A stretch of 8,735 nt of DNA from the NCBI GenBank assembly GCA_011334435.1, contig DTPJ01000266.1:1-8735 (forward strand), read 5' to 3'. The position numbers and the translations under genes were made by a program. This document shows, one piece after another, positions 1 through 7,284 of this stretch. Source of the DNA: Candidatus Poribacteria bacterium (lineage in GTDB: Bacteria; Poribacteria; DTPJ01). The notes beneath the pieces are model-generated. The model was not told the DNA's origin and did not search any database. It saw only the letters and a program-made list of their open reading frames with translations. Within the stretch, counting starts at the first letter, position 1, and each line of letters opens with the position of its first letter.

Positions 1-484
1 CAGTTATTTGAACACCGTTCCTTCCATTTCCATCGTAATCTTTATCTGCCCATTTCATACCTAATTCTCCGCCCGGATAATCATAAGTGCTGGCTTTATC
101 TGTCACTGCGTAATCACCATCGCCTTCTATCCAATCGTGAGCGATAGTTGAGATTTTCATATCAGTAAGCGTATGTGGTGAACTAACCGTGCCAGTAATT
201 GATGAACAATAAACTTTAAGGATCGCACTATCAGCTTTACTGCCTTTGAGATTTGTCATATCAAACTTGAAAACTACGATGCCCTGCCAGCCTTTCACTC
301 TTAAATTTGCCCTTGCACCACAATTTGTGTTATGTTCTGATGAATGTCCAGAAAACATCGTATCCGCTATACACAAACATTTAATTTCTTGTGAACTGAA
401 AGCTATCGGAGTAAAAAGCATAGCAATTGATAAAATTGTGATCACTGTCATAAGTAATTGAAGAAACAAAAAACGAGTAAACAT
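1..484 (-). CDS. Secreted DNRLRE/CBM96-like domain protein, 3' part beyond window
   Basis: An uninterrupted frame of 161 codons runs from the ATG at 484 off the left edge, so only the N-terminal part is present. Residues 1-29 form a Sec-type signal peptide: MFTR, then a hydrophobic stretch, with likely cleavage near the AFSS at residues 28-31. After it comes the layout of the DNRLRE (disaggregatase-like, CBM96) family: a D-T-M-F start, an R-V-K-G-W strand, 'VVFKFDMTNLKG' (the family's R-x-L-L-K-F-D-L-x-x-L-x-G strand), 'ADSAILKVYC' (family S-A-x-L-x-L-Y), then H-D-W-I-E-G-D-G and an A-S-T-Y segment matching the W-x-E-G repeat. Members are extracellular beta-sandwich modules thought to bind polysaccharide. 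The start is supported by an AAGGGGGA ribosome binding site 6-7 bases upstream and by its own promoter. The frame overlaps no other gene. What follows the module, catalytic or adhesive, cannot be seen. The family call is from motif recognition only. Confidence 0.78.
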   Translation of the reverse strand, partial: MFTRFLFLQLLMTVITILSIAMLFTPIAFSSQEIKCLCIADTMFSGHSSEHNTNCGARANLRVKGWQGIVVFKFDMTNLKGSKADSAILKVYCSSITGTVSSPHTLTDMKISTIAHDWIEGDGDYAVTDKASTYDYPGGELGMKWADKDYDGNGRNGVQIT

Positions 485-532
485 AAGCCTATCCCCCTTT
501 AGTTATTTTTATAAGTGCTTTATTGTGATAAA

Positions 533-561
533 AGTATAATCAATCAAAAAGAGTATGTCAA
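533..561 (-). promoter_or_regulatory. Sigma70-type promoter of the DNRLRE gene
   Basis: Read on the minus strand, there is a perfect -35 box TTGACA (556-561), a 17-base spacer and a -10 box TATACT (533-538, one mismatch to TATAAT). The expected transcription start is near 526, giving a leader of about 42 bases before the ATG at 484. This separates the DNRLRE gene from the operon upstream of it and suggests strong housekeeping transcription. No clear operator was recognised around it. Confidence 0.82.
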
Positions 562-648
562 CATTTTTCACTTAATTCTCAGACATAAGTTCGGACAGCT
601 TATTATACTATTTCTTTAGGTTAATTGGATTCTTGCTTGTTCTCAGAG

Positions 649-681
649 AAAAATATTATCCCTATTATCTATTGGATAATA
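649..681 (-). terminator. Weak AT-rich terminator-like structure at the operon end
   Basis: On the minus strand the end of the 951-residue gene carries TATTATC, which can pair with GATAATA just after the stop codon (675-681 with 663-669) or with a second GATAATA (654-660) that is immediately followed by five T. The stem is 7 pairs with only one G-C pair, so intrinsic termination would be inefficient. No better terminator is visible before the next promoter. This is a position-based suggestion only. Confidence 0.28.
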
Positions 682-3520
682 ATTCGTTGAGCTTTCTGGT
701 ATATCTTTCTTTATGAGTAGGACTTAATTTGATCGCGGTCTGATAATTGGATATGGCTTCTTCTTTCATTCCTTTTGATTGATACATCTGTGCTAAATTA
801 TAATATGCTTCTGAAGCCTGAGGGTCTATGGCAATCGCCTTTTGTAGATATTCTATCGCAGAATCAGTCTTCCCTTCTTTGTGCAGACTTATTGCAATAC
901 CTTCATAAGCAGGCACGAAAGCTGAATCTACATTGATAGCTTTATCGTAATATTTCCTCGCTTCTATCGGCATATCCTTGAAATCATAGGCGACGCCGAG
1001 ATGATACCAAAAAGACGCCCTTGATGTTACCCTTTTCTCGTCAAAATTGGTCATCTCTGGAAATTCGTTTATCTTGAACTGTGACATCAACTTCCAATTG
1101 GGCAGAGAAGTGTCTTGATATATGCTTTTAGGGACGGAAAATTCTAAAATAGGACGATTGTCACTGTTGATCTTTGCCCCAGAGGTAAATTTGGCAACCG
1201 CACCTTCATCAAGTAGATAGCTGGACAATATCGCTAACGGTTCTCTTATACTTAGCCCCTGCATATCCCTATTGACGCCCTGTATATTATAGTTTTTCGC
1301 AAGCTGAAGATAGTCAATGACAAGTTCGTTAAAGCTACCGATCATAAGAATATCACCGATAGTGCTAAACCATACCGTTGTATGTGGAAATACCGACCTG
1401 AATGTATTTATTACCGTTTTAACATCCTGCGGAGACATATAATAAATATGTGACCATTGGCATATATAACCGTTTGGGTTTAGATGTTGTCTGCATATCT
1501 GATAAAAATCCTTTGAGAAAAGATTAGCAATGCCCGCTAACCAGATATTAGAAGGCTCTGATATGATCACATCATATTTGCGGTTTGTAAAATTAAGAAA
1601 GTTTCGTCCATCATTTACTATCATATTGACGCGAGGATCGTCCAAGACATTTCTGTTGACCTTCTCAAAAAATTTTGCTGCGGAAACGACAGCAGGTTCT
1701 ATCTCTACGCAATCTATCCTCTCAACTTCATGTTGTGCAACAGCACTGAGAGTAACTCCACTTCCAAGACCGATTACCAAAGCTGATTTCGGCTCTCTGC
1801 TCAGTAAAAGTGGCAAATGACCAAGCAATAACTGAGTATACATATCGCCAGTGTTTGACGCATCAACCTTGCCATCAACGGTTAAAACAATAGTCCCGCT
1901 TTCCCGTTCTTTTACAGCTATTGTTGAGTCTGTCCCCTCTTTGTAAAAAAGCAATTTCTCGTTTGCACCTTTAAGGTTCAGTTTTCGCTCTTCTTTTTTA
2001 AGTTTAGCATACATCGGTGCATAAGCAGCAGAACCACTGCTCATAACCATTTCGTCCCAAGATGGTATAGCGATAACGATCATAATGCCAACTATTGCAC
2101 CCGCAGATGACATAACCGCTCTATAAGCAAATTTAGGAATTTGATTGGCAATGATAACAATACAACCTGCAAGGATATTAAAAAGTCCAGCAATAATTAT
2201 GCTATGCTGTATGCCTATTGTCGGGATAAGTATAAATCCTGCCATGAACGATCCTAATATATTGCCTAATGTGTTGACAGAATACACTGTCCCAACCTTT
2301 CTTCCAAGCTCGTTATAGTCTTTGGTGACTATCTGTGTAACCATTGGGAAGAGAGAGCCAAGCAAGATCGTCGGAAGAATCATCATAAGGAAGCAAACAG
2401 CAAATCTTATCAATTCAAGGACTGTATAGCTACTTATCCGCAGTCCAAGAAACATATAATCCCTTACAAAATGTGCGAAAAGGTCAACAAAATAATTTGG
2501 CATTGATTGGAACAATGGGAGTAAAAGGATAGCTGATAAACCTATTAGAAGTTCAACTATGGCAAACCAAAGAAGATTTGCGGTTTTCCTTTTATTTATT
2601 ATACTGAAAATAAAGCTTCCAATAGCTATTCCGATCAAAAATGTCGCTAACATGATACTGAAAGCGTAAGTTGAACTTCCAATTATCATAACAAGCGTCC
2701 TTGCCCATGCGACCTCATATACCATAGCAGAAAAACCTGATAAGCCTAAGGCAACCATCAAAACTGTTAAAGTAACTTGTTGACGTCTTGGTAGTTTATC
2801 ATTATTGGTTATTATGTCTTTTACAGGTTTTTGTTTTATCTTCTTTTTTGCACGATCAGGCTTTCGTTGTTCAATGACAGGTTTATAGAGTTTATAGGCT
2901 ACTAATAGGCAAGCAATCGCGGCGAAGATATTGCCAGCAACCGCTATGCTTATAGAGTTGCTAATGCCGAGATATGCGATCATAAAGAAGCCAGAGAGGA
3001 TTGTTCCAACAAATGCTCCAAATGTATTAACGGAATAAACTCGTCCAACGCCATGACCGAAACTTTCCCCTTGTCCCACATAAAATCTGCTAAATACAGG
3101 CAGAGTTGCCCCCATAAGCGTTGTCGGAACTAAAAGCACAATGAAGCATAAGATAAATCGTATCAGGCTTAATGGATAAAATGATAACTCAAAAGCCCGT
3201 TGAATAGGTATATAGATATGTCCTAAAATTTTTATAATAAAAGGTATCAAAAAGCAATAAATACCTATTCCTATTTCCAAATAAGCGTAAGATTTTAAGG
3301 CATTTTTTAATTTATCAACGTATTTTGTAGATAGATAACTTCCAAGTGCTAATCCCGCCATATATGCGGTCAGAACCGTTGAATTAGCAAATGTTGTATT
3401 GCCAAAGACAAAACCTAAAAGCCTTGTCCATATAACCTCATATATAAGCCCACTGATCCCAGATATGAAAAAACAGATGAGAACAACCTCTCTGATCCAG
3501 TTTTTGTTATTCTGCTCCAT
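665..3520 (-). CDS. Duplicated polytopic membrane protein fused to spermidine-synthase-like domain and TPRs
   Basis: This 951-residue protein has three parts. Residues 1-490 are membrane, with about 13 hydrophobic segments, and contain an internal duplication: 'SGISGLIYEVIWTR' (20-33) matches 'SGFSAMVYEVAWAR' (261-274), and P-T-T-L-M-G...G-R-V-Y-S-V-N-T-F-G (132-168) matches P-T-I-L-L-G...G-T-V-Y-S-V-N-T-L-G (383-419). A basic linker (215-246) joins the halves. Residues about 523-735 are a spermidine-synthase-like Rossmann domain: L-G-H-L-P (566-570), nucleotide loop GLGSG (584-588), acidic E606, DDPR (627-630), DGR (637-639) and YDVIISEPSN (649-658). The catalytic Asp of spermidine synthases aligns with E655. 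Residues 837-938 are three TPRs. Fused membrane/spermidine-synthase-like proteins are known in bacteria, but most lack a proven substrate; polyamine transfer should not be assumed. It is the last gene of the operon, 19 bases after the cupin gene, with a modest GGAT ribosome binding site. Confidence 0.9.
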   Translation of the reverse strand: MEQNNKNWIREVVLICFFISGISGLIYEVIWTRLLGFVFGNTTFANSTVLTAYMAGLALGSYLSTKYVDKLKNALKSYAYLEIGIGIYCFLIPFIIKILGHIYIPIQRAFELSFYPLSLIRFILCFIVLLVPTTLMGATLPVFSRFYVGQGESFGHGVGRVYSVNTFGAFVGTILSGFFMIAYLGISNSISIAVAGNIFAAIACLLVAYKLYKPVIEQRKPDRAKKKIKQKPVKDIITNNDKLPRRQQVTLTVLMVALGLSGFSAMVYEVAWARTLVMIIGSSTYAFSIMLATFLIGIAIGSFIFSIINKRKTANLLWFAIVELLIGLSAILLLPLFQSMPNYFVDLFAHFVRDYMFLGLRISSYTVLELIRFAVCFLMMILPTILLGSLFPMVTQIVTKDYNELGRKVGTVYSVNTLGNILGSFMAGFILIPTIGIQHSIIIAGLFNILAGCIVIIANQIPKFAYRAVMSSAGAIVGIMIVIAIPSWDEMVMSSGSAAYAPMYAKLKKEERKLNLKGANEKLLFYKEGTDSTIAVKERESGTIVLTVDGKVDASNTGDMYTQLLLGHLPLLLSREPKSALVIGLGSGVTLSAVAQHEVERIDCVEIEPAVVSAAKFFEKVNRNVLDDPRVNMIVNDGRNFLNFTNRKYDVIISEPSNIWLAGIANLFSKDFYQICRQHLNPNGYICQWSHIYYMSPQDVKTVINTFRSVFPHTTVWFSTIGDILMIGSFNELVIDYLQLAKNYNIQGVNRDMQGLSIREPLAILSSYLLDEGAVAKFTSGAKINSDNRPILEFSVPKSIYQDTSLPNWKLMSQFKINEFPEMTNFDEKRVTSRASFWYHLGVAYDFKDMPIEARKYYDKAINVDSAFVPAYEGIAISLHKEGKTDSAIEYLQKAIAIDPQASEAYYNLAQMYQSKGMKEEAISNYQTAIKLSPTHKERYTRKLNELLSNR

Positions 3521-3539
3521 AGCTAAATCCAGACTTTTG

Positions 3540-3836
3540 CTATCCTATACATAGCCATATCACTTCTTCGTCAGATGTCATACCATGGCTGACAGTTGAA
3601 GGACATATTATCAGATCATTGTCCTCAACTTCTGTTATAACTCCGCCAATATTCACCTTAGCCTTGCCCTTAATTATAAACCATATCTCATCGCCTTCGT
3701 GTTCGTGAGGTCCGAATGGGTTATCAGGAGTAACTTTGCGATATGCTATATGTTTAAGTATGTTCTGACGATCTTTTATCGGATAACCGACGGAACCATC
3801 TTGTCTTTTCTCAACATTTTTAAATTTTATTACCAT
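3540..3836 (-). CDS. Small single-domain cupin (cupin_2 type)
   Basis: The protein is 98 residues long, the size of a stand-alone cupin beta-barrel. Motif 1 is intact as H44-x-H46-x3-E50-x6-G57 (within FGPHEHEGDEIWFIIKG), and motif 2 is represented by P79 and H84 (C-P-S-T-V-S-H-G). H44, H46, E50 and H84 are therefore the expected metal ligands, typically for Fe, Mn, Zn or Ni. There is no signal peptide, so it acts in the cytoplasm. Small cupins range from sugar isomerases and dioxygenases to ligand sensors; the substrate cannot be read from the sequence. An AAGGAG ribosome binding site lies 9 bases before the ATG and directly abuts the stop of the phosphodiesterase gene (16-base gap), which suggests coupled translation within the operon. 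Confidence 0.9.
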   Translation of the reverse strand: MVIKFKNVEKRQDGSVGYPIKDRQNILKHIAYRKVTPDNPFGPHEHEGDEIWFIIKGKAKVNIGGVITEVEDNDLIICPSTVSHGMTSDEEVIWLCIG

Positions 3837-3852
3837 TAGGAAATTCTCCTTA

Positions 3853-4611
3853 TTAAGACATTAAAACTTCCATTACCCTTTCAGGATAATTGCTGTATAT
3901 AGCATCTACGCCCATTTCAATTAGTCTTCTTATATCATCTTCTTTGTCAACAGTCCATGTCCAAACGGATAATCCCCTCAAATGAGCTTTATAAATCAAT
4001 TCATCGGTGACAAATTTATAGCTTACATTAAGCACAGAAAACCGTCCCTTGCATGCACGTCTTATGTATTCATTTATAAAGTCAGTTTTATCGTCCTTTT
4101 TCGCCAAATAATCAAGTTCGGAATCGGTATTTAATAAGACTGATATATTTTCGTCTATTTGCCAAATCGCCTTTGCCTGAGATTCAACGCAACCGCAGAT
4201 GACAACGCTATCTACCATATCTGCATTATGAATTGCTTTAATCATCTCTGGAATTGCGGATTCTTCTTTAAGATCAATGGATAAATAGACTTTGCCTTTC
4301 GCATAATCCAATGCTTCCATAAGTGACGGTATTTTTTCTCCTTTGTATTTCTTATCTTTCCACGAGCCAGCGTCAAGTTTTCTTATCTGATCGTAACTCA
4401 TTTCGGAGACAAGCCCTTTTCCATCAGTTGTATCGTCAACAGTGTCATTATGTATCAATACTGGAATTCGGTCTTTTGTCAGCCTAACATCAATTTCAAT
4501 CATATCTACGCCGATGTCAATCGCCTGACGTATAGCTTCCATTGTATTTGCTGGTGCGTTGCCAGAGTTACCTCTATGACCTATAACCAAAGGTTTTTTG
4601 CTTTTTATCAT
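3853..4611 (-). CDS. Glycerophosphodiester phosphodiesterase family protein (GDPD)
   Basis: The 252-residue protein is the usual length of a cytoplasmic, UgpQ-like bacterial GDPD. Such enzymes hydrolyse glycerophosphodiesters to sn-glycerol 3-phosphate and an alcohol, in phospholipid head-group turnover. Family landmarks are all visible: IGHRGN (10-15) with H12 and R13, N22-T23, the E39-x-D41 metal pair in IEID, IHND with the second catalytic H54, T-T-D-G-x-G (61-66), 'YLSIDLKEE' (109-117, with D113 where many members have Glu, and K115), and the C-terminal W-T-W-T-V-D...G-V-D-A-I-Y-S-N-Y-P (217-243). Catalytic residues are therefore intact. There is no signal peptide, so the substrate should be cytoplasmic. 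A GGAGG ribosome binding site lies just before the ATG, and the gap from the preceding DUF362 gene is 19 bases. The broad activity is well supported; the natural substrate in this operon is not. Confidence 0.93.
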   Translation of the reverse strand: MIKSKKPLVIGHRGNSGNAPANTMEAIRQAIDIGVDMIEIDVRLTKDRIPVLIHNDTVDDTTDGKGLVSEMSYDQIRKLDAGSWKDKKYKGEKIPSLMEALDYAKGKVYLSIDLKEESAIPEMIKAIHNADMVDSVVICGCVESQAKAIWQIDENISVLLNTDSELDYLAKKDDKTDFINEYIRRACKGRFSVLNVSYKFVTDELIYKAHLRGLSVWTWTVDKEDDIRRLIEMGVDAIYSNYPERVMEVLMS

Positions 4612-4630
4612 TTTCCCTCCAAAGTTTGAT

Positions 4631-5575
4631 TTAGACTTCCATCTTTTTTATATTCAATTTATCAAGATTTATCTCGCCGACTTGCAAAGCATTTGCTAAC
4701 GCAATGTGCCTAACGTCTTTTGGATTTAGTGATCTACCATTCCAACTTGACAAACTTAAAGTATATGAATCAACTGCGACCTGATCAGTTCCAACAATTA
4801 TAGTCTCTGGATTAACAGTCATACCCGGACCTGTGGGACCTTTTGTAGCCAAAGCCCTTGTCGCATCCATCACGATAAGGTTAGGCTTTATAAAAGTGCA
4901 TAAATCCGCTATACATTGATGGAGATCAACGCTTTGATGGAAATAGTTCCTATCCCATATTAACCCCATCAGATTTTTCATACTAAAACTTACCATCGTC
5001 GCTGAATGAGACTTTGCAACTGGCATATTGATAAACACATTTGCCCGAAGTAGCAGTTTATTGACGCTTGTTTTTTCAAGAATTTTTGCCTTATCAAGCT
5101 TAACCTCAACATAGTCCCTTTGTTCAGTTGCCATAATGGCTCTGACCTTATCTGATCCAATTTTCCCTATTTCAGATGCGATCCCTGTCCTTTGAAGGCA
5201 TTGTTCAGGGCGATCCATTGGATTATCTACAACTAAGATAGATTTTGCCCCAGCGGAAAGACAAAGTTTTACAACGCTTGCAACAACTATTGGGCTCGTA
5301 GTGCTTCCCCAATCTGGCGGATTTGGAAAAGCCATATTTGGCTTAATTACAACTACATCGCCAGATTTAACGAATTTGCCTATCCCGCCAATCGCTTCCA
5401 TTGCGGTCAGAACAGCTTTTTCTGCGGTTTTTGATTTTATAACCACTAAATCAGGATTTTTTTCTGACTCCTCTGGTCGTAACTCTTTCAACTGAACTGA
5501 CGAAAATGCACTCATAGCTAATGCAATATTAGCTGACGATTTCAAAAATTCCCGTCTTGATAATTTATTGTCCAT
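4631..5575 (-). CDS. Tat-exported DUF362 protein (shorter paralogue)
   Basis: The 314-residue protein begins with a twin-arginine signal peptide, S-R-R-E-F-L-K at residues 6-12, followed by a short hydrophobic stretch (about 14-24), so it should be exported already folded. The remainder fits DUF362: 'GDVVVIKPNMAFPNPP' (72-87), 'SAGAKSILVVDNP' (107-119), 'INMPVAKSH' (182-190), 'SMKNLMGLI' (198-206) and 'GTDQVAVDSYTL' (262-273). Its four cysteines (105, 126, 221, 226) make no CxxC cluster, so the ferredoxin-like extension of some DUF362 members is absent. The biochemical role of the family is unknown to me. The start is fixed by AGGTGATC (5580-5587), an extended match to the 16S rRNA tail that overlaps the TGA of the lipoprotein gene; the 6-base gap implies translational coupling. 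It shares the domain, but not the C-terminal WGxxK tail, with the paralogue two genes upstream. Confidence 0.9.
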   Translation of the reverse strand: MDNKLSRREFLKSSANIALAMSAFSSVQLKELRPEESEKNPDLVVIKSKTAEKAVLTAMEAIGGIGKFVKSGDVVVIKPNMAFPNPPDWGSTTSPIVVASVVKLCLSAGAKSILVVDNPMDRPEQCLQRTGIASEIGKIGSDKVRAIMATEQRDYVEVKLDKAKILEKTSVNKLLLRANVFINMPVAKSHSATMVSFSMKNLMGLIWDRNYFHQSVDLHQCIADLCTFIKPNLIVMDATRALATKGPTGPGMTVNPETIIVGTDQVAVDSYTLSLSSWNGRSLNPKDVRHIALANALQVGEINLDKLNIKKMEV

Positions 5576-5579
5576 TATA

Positions 5580-5587
5580 GATCACCT
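5580..5587 (-). promoter_or_regulatory. Extended Shine-Dalgarno AGGTGATC overlapping a stop codon
   Basis: AGGTGATC, read on the minus strand, contains the TGA stop of the lipoprotein gene and lies 4 bases before the ATG of the DUF362 gene at 5575. It matches eight bases of the sequence complementary to the usual bacterial 16S 3' end (AAGGAGGTGATCC), shifted toward the GATC part. Stop and ribosome binding site being one element points to termination-reinitiation coupling. Confidence 0.7.
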
Positions 5588-6133
5588 GATTTTTTGGGAA
5601 ATATGAGAAGCGAACAGTTTAGCAATATTAAGTGCGGAATCTGTTTTCTGTTGGATATATACTTGCACAAAGAAGTTTTTCTGATAAAACTCTATGATAT
5701 AGCTTGCCAAAGCACTTTGGTCTATTCTGGCTTCTTTTCCTGCTCCGCTCCAAGGGATAGTTATTCCAGTAGAAGTTTTATCATAAACTATTTTTGCGTT
5801 TGCCTCGCTCCCTTGATCATATATCCTGACTGTGACGCTTGCCCCACTAACTCCGCTTATTGAGCTGATGTATTCCTGAAATGCACCTGATACAAACCCA
5901 TTATCAATAAAGACTTGCGCCCCGCCGTCAATTATAGCATAAAGGCTTTCGTAATCGTCTGCTTCTAAATAAGCACCAAGTGCAGTCCATCCGCTTATCT
6001 CGTCATCTGTTGGAAGCAAGGCTATTGGAGAAAGTATGCTATTATTGTTATTATTGGCATTTTCATCTGAACAGCCATATATCATCAGAACAGCGATAAC
6101 ACAATAAATTATTGTTAGGGACTTATTTAACAT
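5582..6133 (-). CDS. DUF6599-like lipoprotein between two DUF362 genes
   Basis: The 183-residue protein has a type II signal peptide: MLNKS, a hydrophobic stretch (7-18) and the lipobox I-Y-G-C with lipidated C21. Tyr at -2 is unusual but tolerated. A polar, Asn-rich tether (residues 22-34, with five Asn in a row) follows. The folded part has the pattern I know from DUF6599: 'LLPTDDEISGW' (39-49), then Y-x-x-x-x-L-Y-A-I-I-D-G-G-A-Q-V-F (61-75), N-G-F (78-80), Q-E-Y (86-88), a beta strand 'SVTVRIYDQGS' (99-109) and A-N-A-K-I-V-Y. No catalytic motif is visible; members have no function known to me. As a membrane-anchored protein encoded between two exported DUF362 proteins it could be their partner or docking factor, which is inference. 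The start follows an AAGGTGATC ribosome binding site (6137-6145). It lies 31 bases after the first DUF362 gene. Confidence 0.75.
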   Translation of the reverse strand: MLNKSLTIIYCVIAVLMIYGCSDENANNNNNSILSPIALLPTDDEISGWTALGAYLEADDYESLYAIIDGGAQVFIDNGFVSGAFQEYISSISGVSGASVTVRIYDQGSEANAKIVYDKTSTGITIPWSGAGKEARIDQSALASYIIEFYQKNFFVQVYIQQKTDSALNIAKLFASHISQKIR

Positions 6134-6136
6134 TCA

Positions 6137-6145
6137 GATCACCTT
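6137..6145 (-). promoter_or_regulatory. Extended Shine-Dalgarno AAGGTGATC of the lipoprotein gene
   Basis: AAGGTGATC lies 3 bases before the ATG at 6133, and all but its leading A pairs with the GATCACCT segment of the normal 16S 3' end. It fixes the start of the lipoprotein gene, and it is the same element type as the one in front of the following DUF362 gene. Confidence 0.7.
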
Positions 6146-6164
6146 CTTTTTAAGCAAAAGCTAT

Positions 6165-7226
6165 TTATAATTTCCTTGAACCCCATGTTGTTATCTTTTT
6201 CCCTGATGAGATGACGGAAAACTCTTTTTGAACGTCAACATTCTCAACGATAATATTATTTGGATCATTTGTTCCAAGTCCTAACTTATTTGCGGTAGTG
6301 ATATGTGCAGGCAGAGGAAATCCCTGTCCATTTTTAAGCCTTTCATCTCTTAAAATCGTCCAACCGATATAATCCAATGCTACGGGGTCTTGCCCAAAGA
6401 TCACGCTATTATATGCGAATTGTGGAGGAGCAATAGGTCCACCTCTGAATATACCTAAAAGGGCATCAAGAACTATTATACGCGTCTTTTCTTTTATCTC
6501 AGGGACATCGTTTAATTGTGCTATATACGGGTCACATTGTCCGCCGTGCAATGCGCCGGGATTGTCAACCGATCCATAATGATTTTTCATACTGAGAGTT
6601 ATACCAGAAGTGCCATGATCTTTTAATACAGGGGCGTTTATAAGATGAGTGGTATTCATCAAGATTTTACTTAATCTGACATTTTGATTTGATAATCTGA
6701 CCTGCTTGTCATATCCCCAACCCTTTTCATTTGTTCCAAAACAACGAACGCCTGTTTCGCCTGTATTATATCTGTATCCTGCATTTGCAAGTTCATGATT
6801 GGTTCTATCCCATATTATAATGTTATTTTCAGTAACGCCTGCGGAAATTAATCCTGTAACGATGGCGTCAACTAATTCAGGATGAGTTGAGAGCGAACTG
6901 TTTATACAATTAACCTTTATAGTTACAATATCATTTGGAGATAGAGAAGGCAAAATGCTTGCCCAAGCAGATGCAACTGTATTTTGACCGGTATATTGCA
7001 TTATGCCAGTATCAACGATCTTTTTCACAATCTCTGCGTTGACCCTAACACCTGTTGTTGCCTCTGGATGATTTGCAATAACGATTTTACTACCTTCCTG
7101 TGCAAAGATGTTTCGTCCAGTTCTGCTGATCAAAGAAGCGGAAACAGCGATCCCTAAACCTGCAAGAGAAGCGGATTTTATAAATTCTCGTCTGTCAATT
7201 TTTCTTTCTTTCATTGTGTTTGCCAC
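6165..7226 (-). CDS. Tat-exported DUF362 protein (longer paralogue), GTG start
   Basis: The 353-residue protein is the first gene of the six-gene operon. The Tat signal is D-R-R-E-F-I-K (11-17) followed by an Ala/Gly/Leu-rich segment (18-33), with a plausible signal-peptidase site near the I-F-A at 40-42. The DUF362 motifs are 'PNDIVTIKVNCINS' (97-110), 'INAPVLKDHGTSG' (196-208), 'LSMKNHYGSV' (211-220) and 'FGQDPVALDYIGW' (277-289). Three cysteines are scattered and form no iron-sulfur cluster motif. The protein ends in T-T-W-G-S-R-K-L, a tail resembling the ends of the two CBM proteins nearby. I chose the GTG at 7226 because AAAGGA lies 5 bases upstream of it, whereas the in-frame ATG at 7214 would be 17 bases away with nothing better in between. 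The two DUF362 proteins align mainly at these motifs and are distant paralogues. Function unknown. Confidence 0.9.
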   Translation of the reverse strand: MANTMKERKIDRREFIKSASLAGLGIAVSASLISRTGRNIFAQEGSKIVIANHPEATTGVRVNAEIVKKIVDTGIMQYTGQNTVASAWASILPSLSPNDIVTIKVNCINSSLSTHPELVDAIVTGLISAGVTENNIIIWDRTNHELANAGYRYNTGETGVRCFGTNEKGWGYDKQVRLSNQNVRLSKILMNTTHLINAPVLKDHGTSGITLSMKNHYGSVDNPGALHGGQCDPYIAQLNDVPEIKEKTRIIVLDALLGIFRGGPIAPPQFAYNSVIFGQDPVALDYIGWTILRDERLKNGQGFPLPAHITTANKLGLGTNDPNNIIVENVDVQKEFSVISSGKKITTWGSRKL

Positions 7227-7284
7227 TTTTTCCTTTCAAATATATAGACTGCAAGTAAATATGCAATCAACTTGTTTGGTAAAT

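Noticed and set aside
246..461. Plus-strand open frame of 71 codons
   Set aside because: It lies opposite the DNRLRE gene, which has a signal peptide, family motifs, ribosome binding site and promoter. The plus-strand product has no recognisable feature.
588..607. Small inverted repeat ATAAG/CTTAT after the operon as a terminator
   Set aside because: The stem is only 5 pairs with a 9-base loop and no T-run follows on the minus strand.
1530..1820. Plus-strand open frame opposite the SpeE-like domain
   Set aside because: It is a mirror frame of a conserved Rossmann domain, with low-complexity Ser/Thr-rich translation and no ribosome binding site seen.
5301..5863. Two short plus-strand frames opposite the second DUF362 gene and the lipoprotein gene
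   Set aside because: Both lie wholly inside well-supported minus-strand genes and show no domain features.
4631..7226. Iron-sulfur ferredoxin-like cluster in the DUF362 proteins
   Set aside because: Cysteines are few and scattered in both proteins, with no CxxCxxC pattern.
7241..7270. Second promoter TTGATT-18-TATATA just before the DUF362 gene
   Set aside because: Its transcription start would fall near 7234, within the ribosome binding site, leaving no useful leader. The pair at 7285-7313 fits better.
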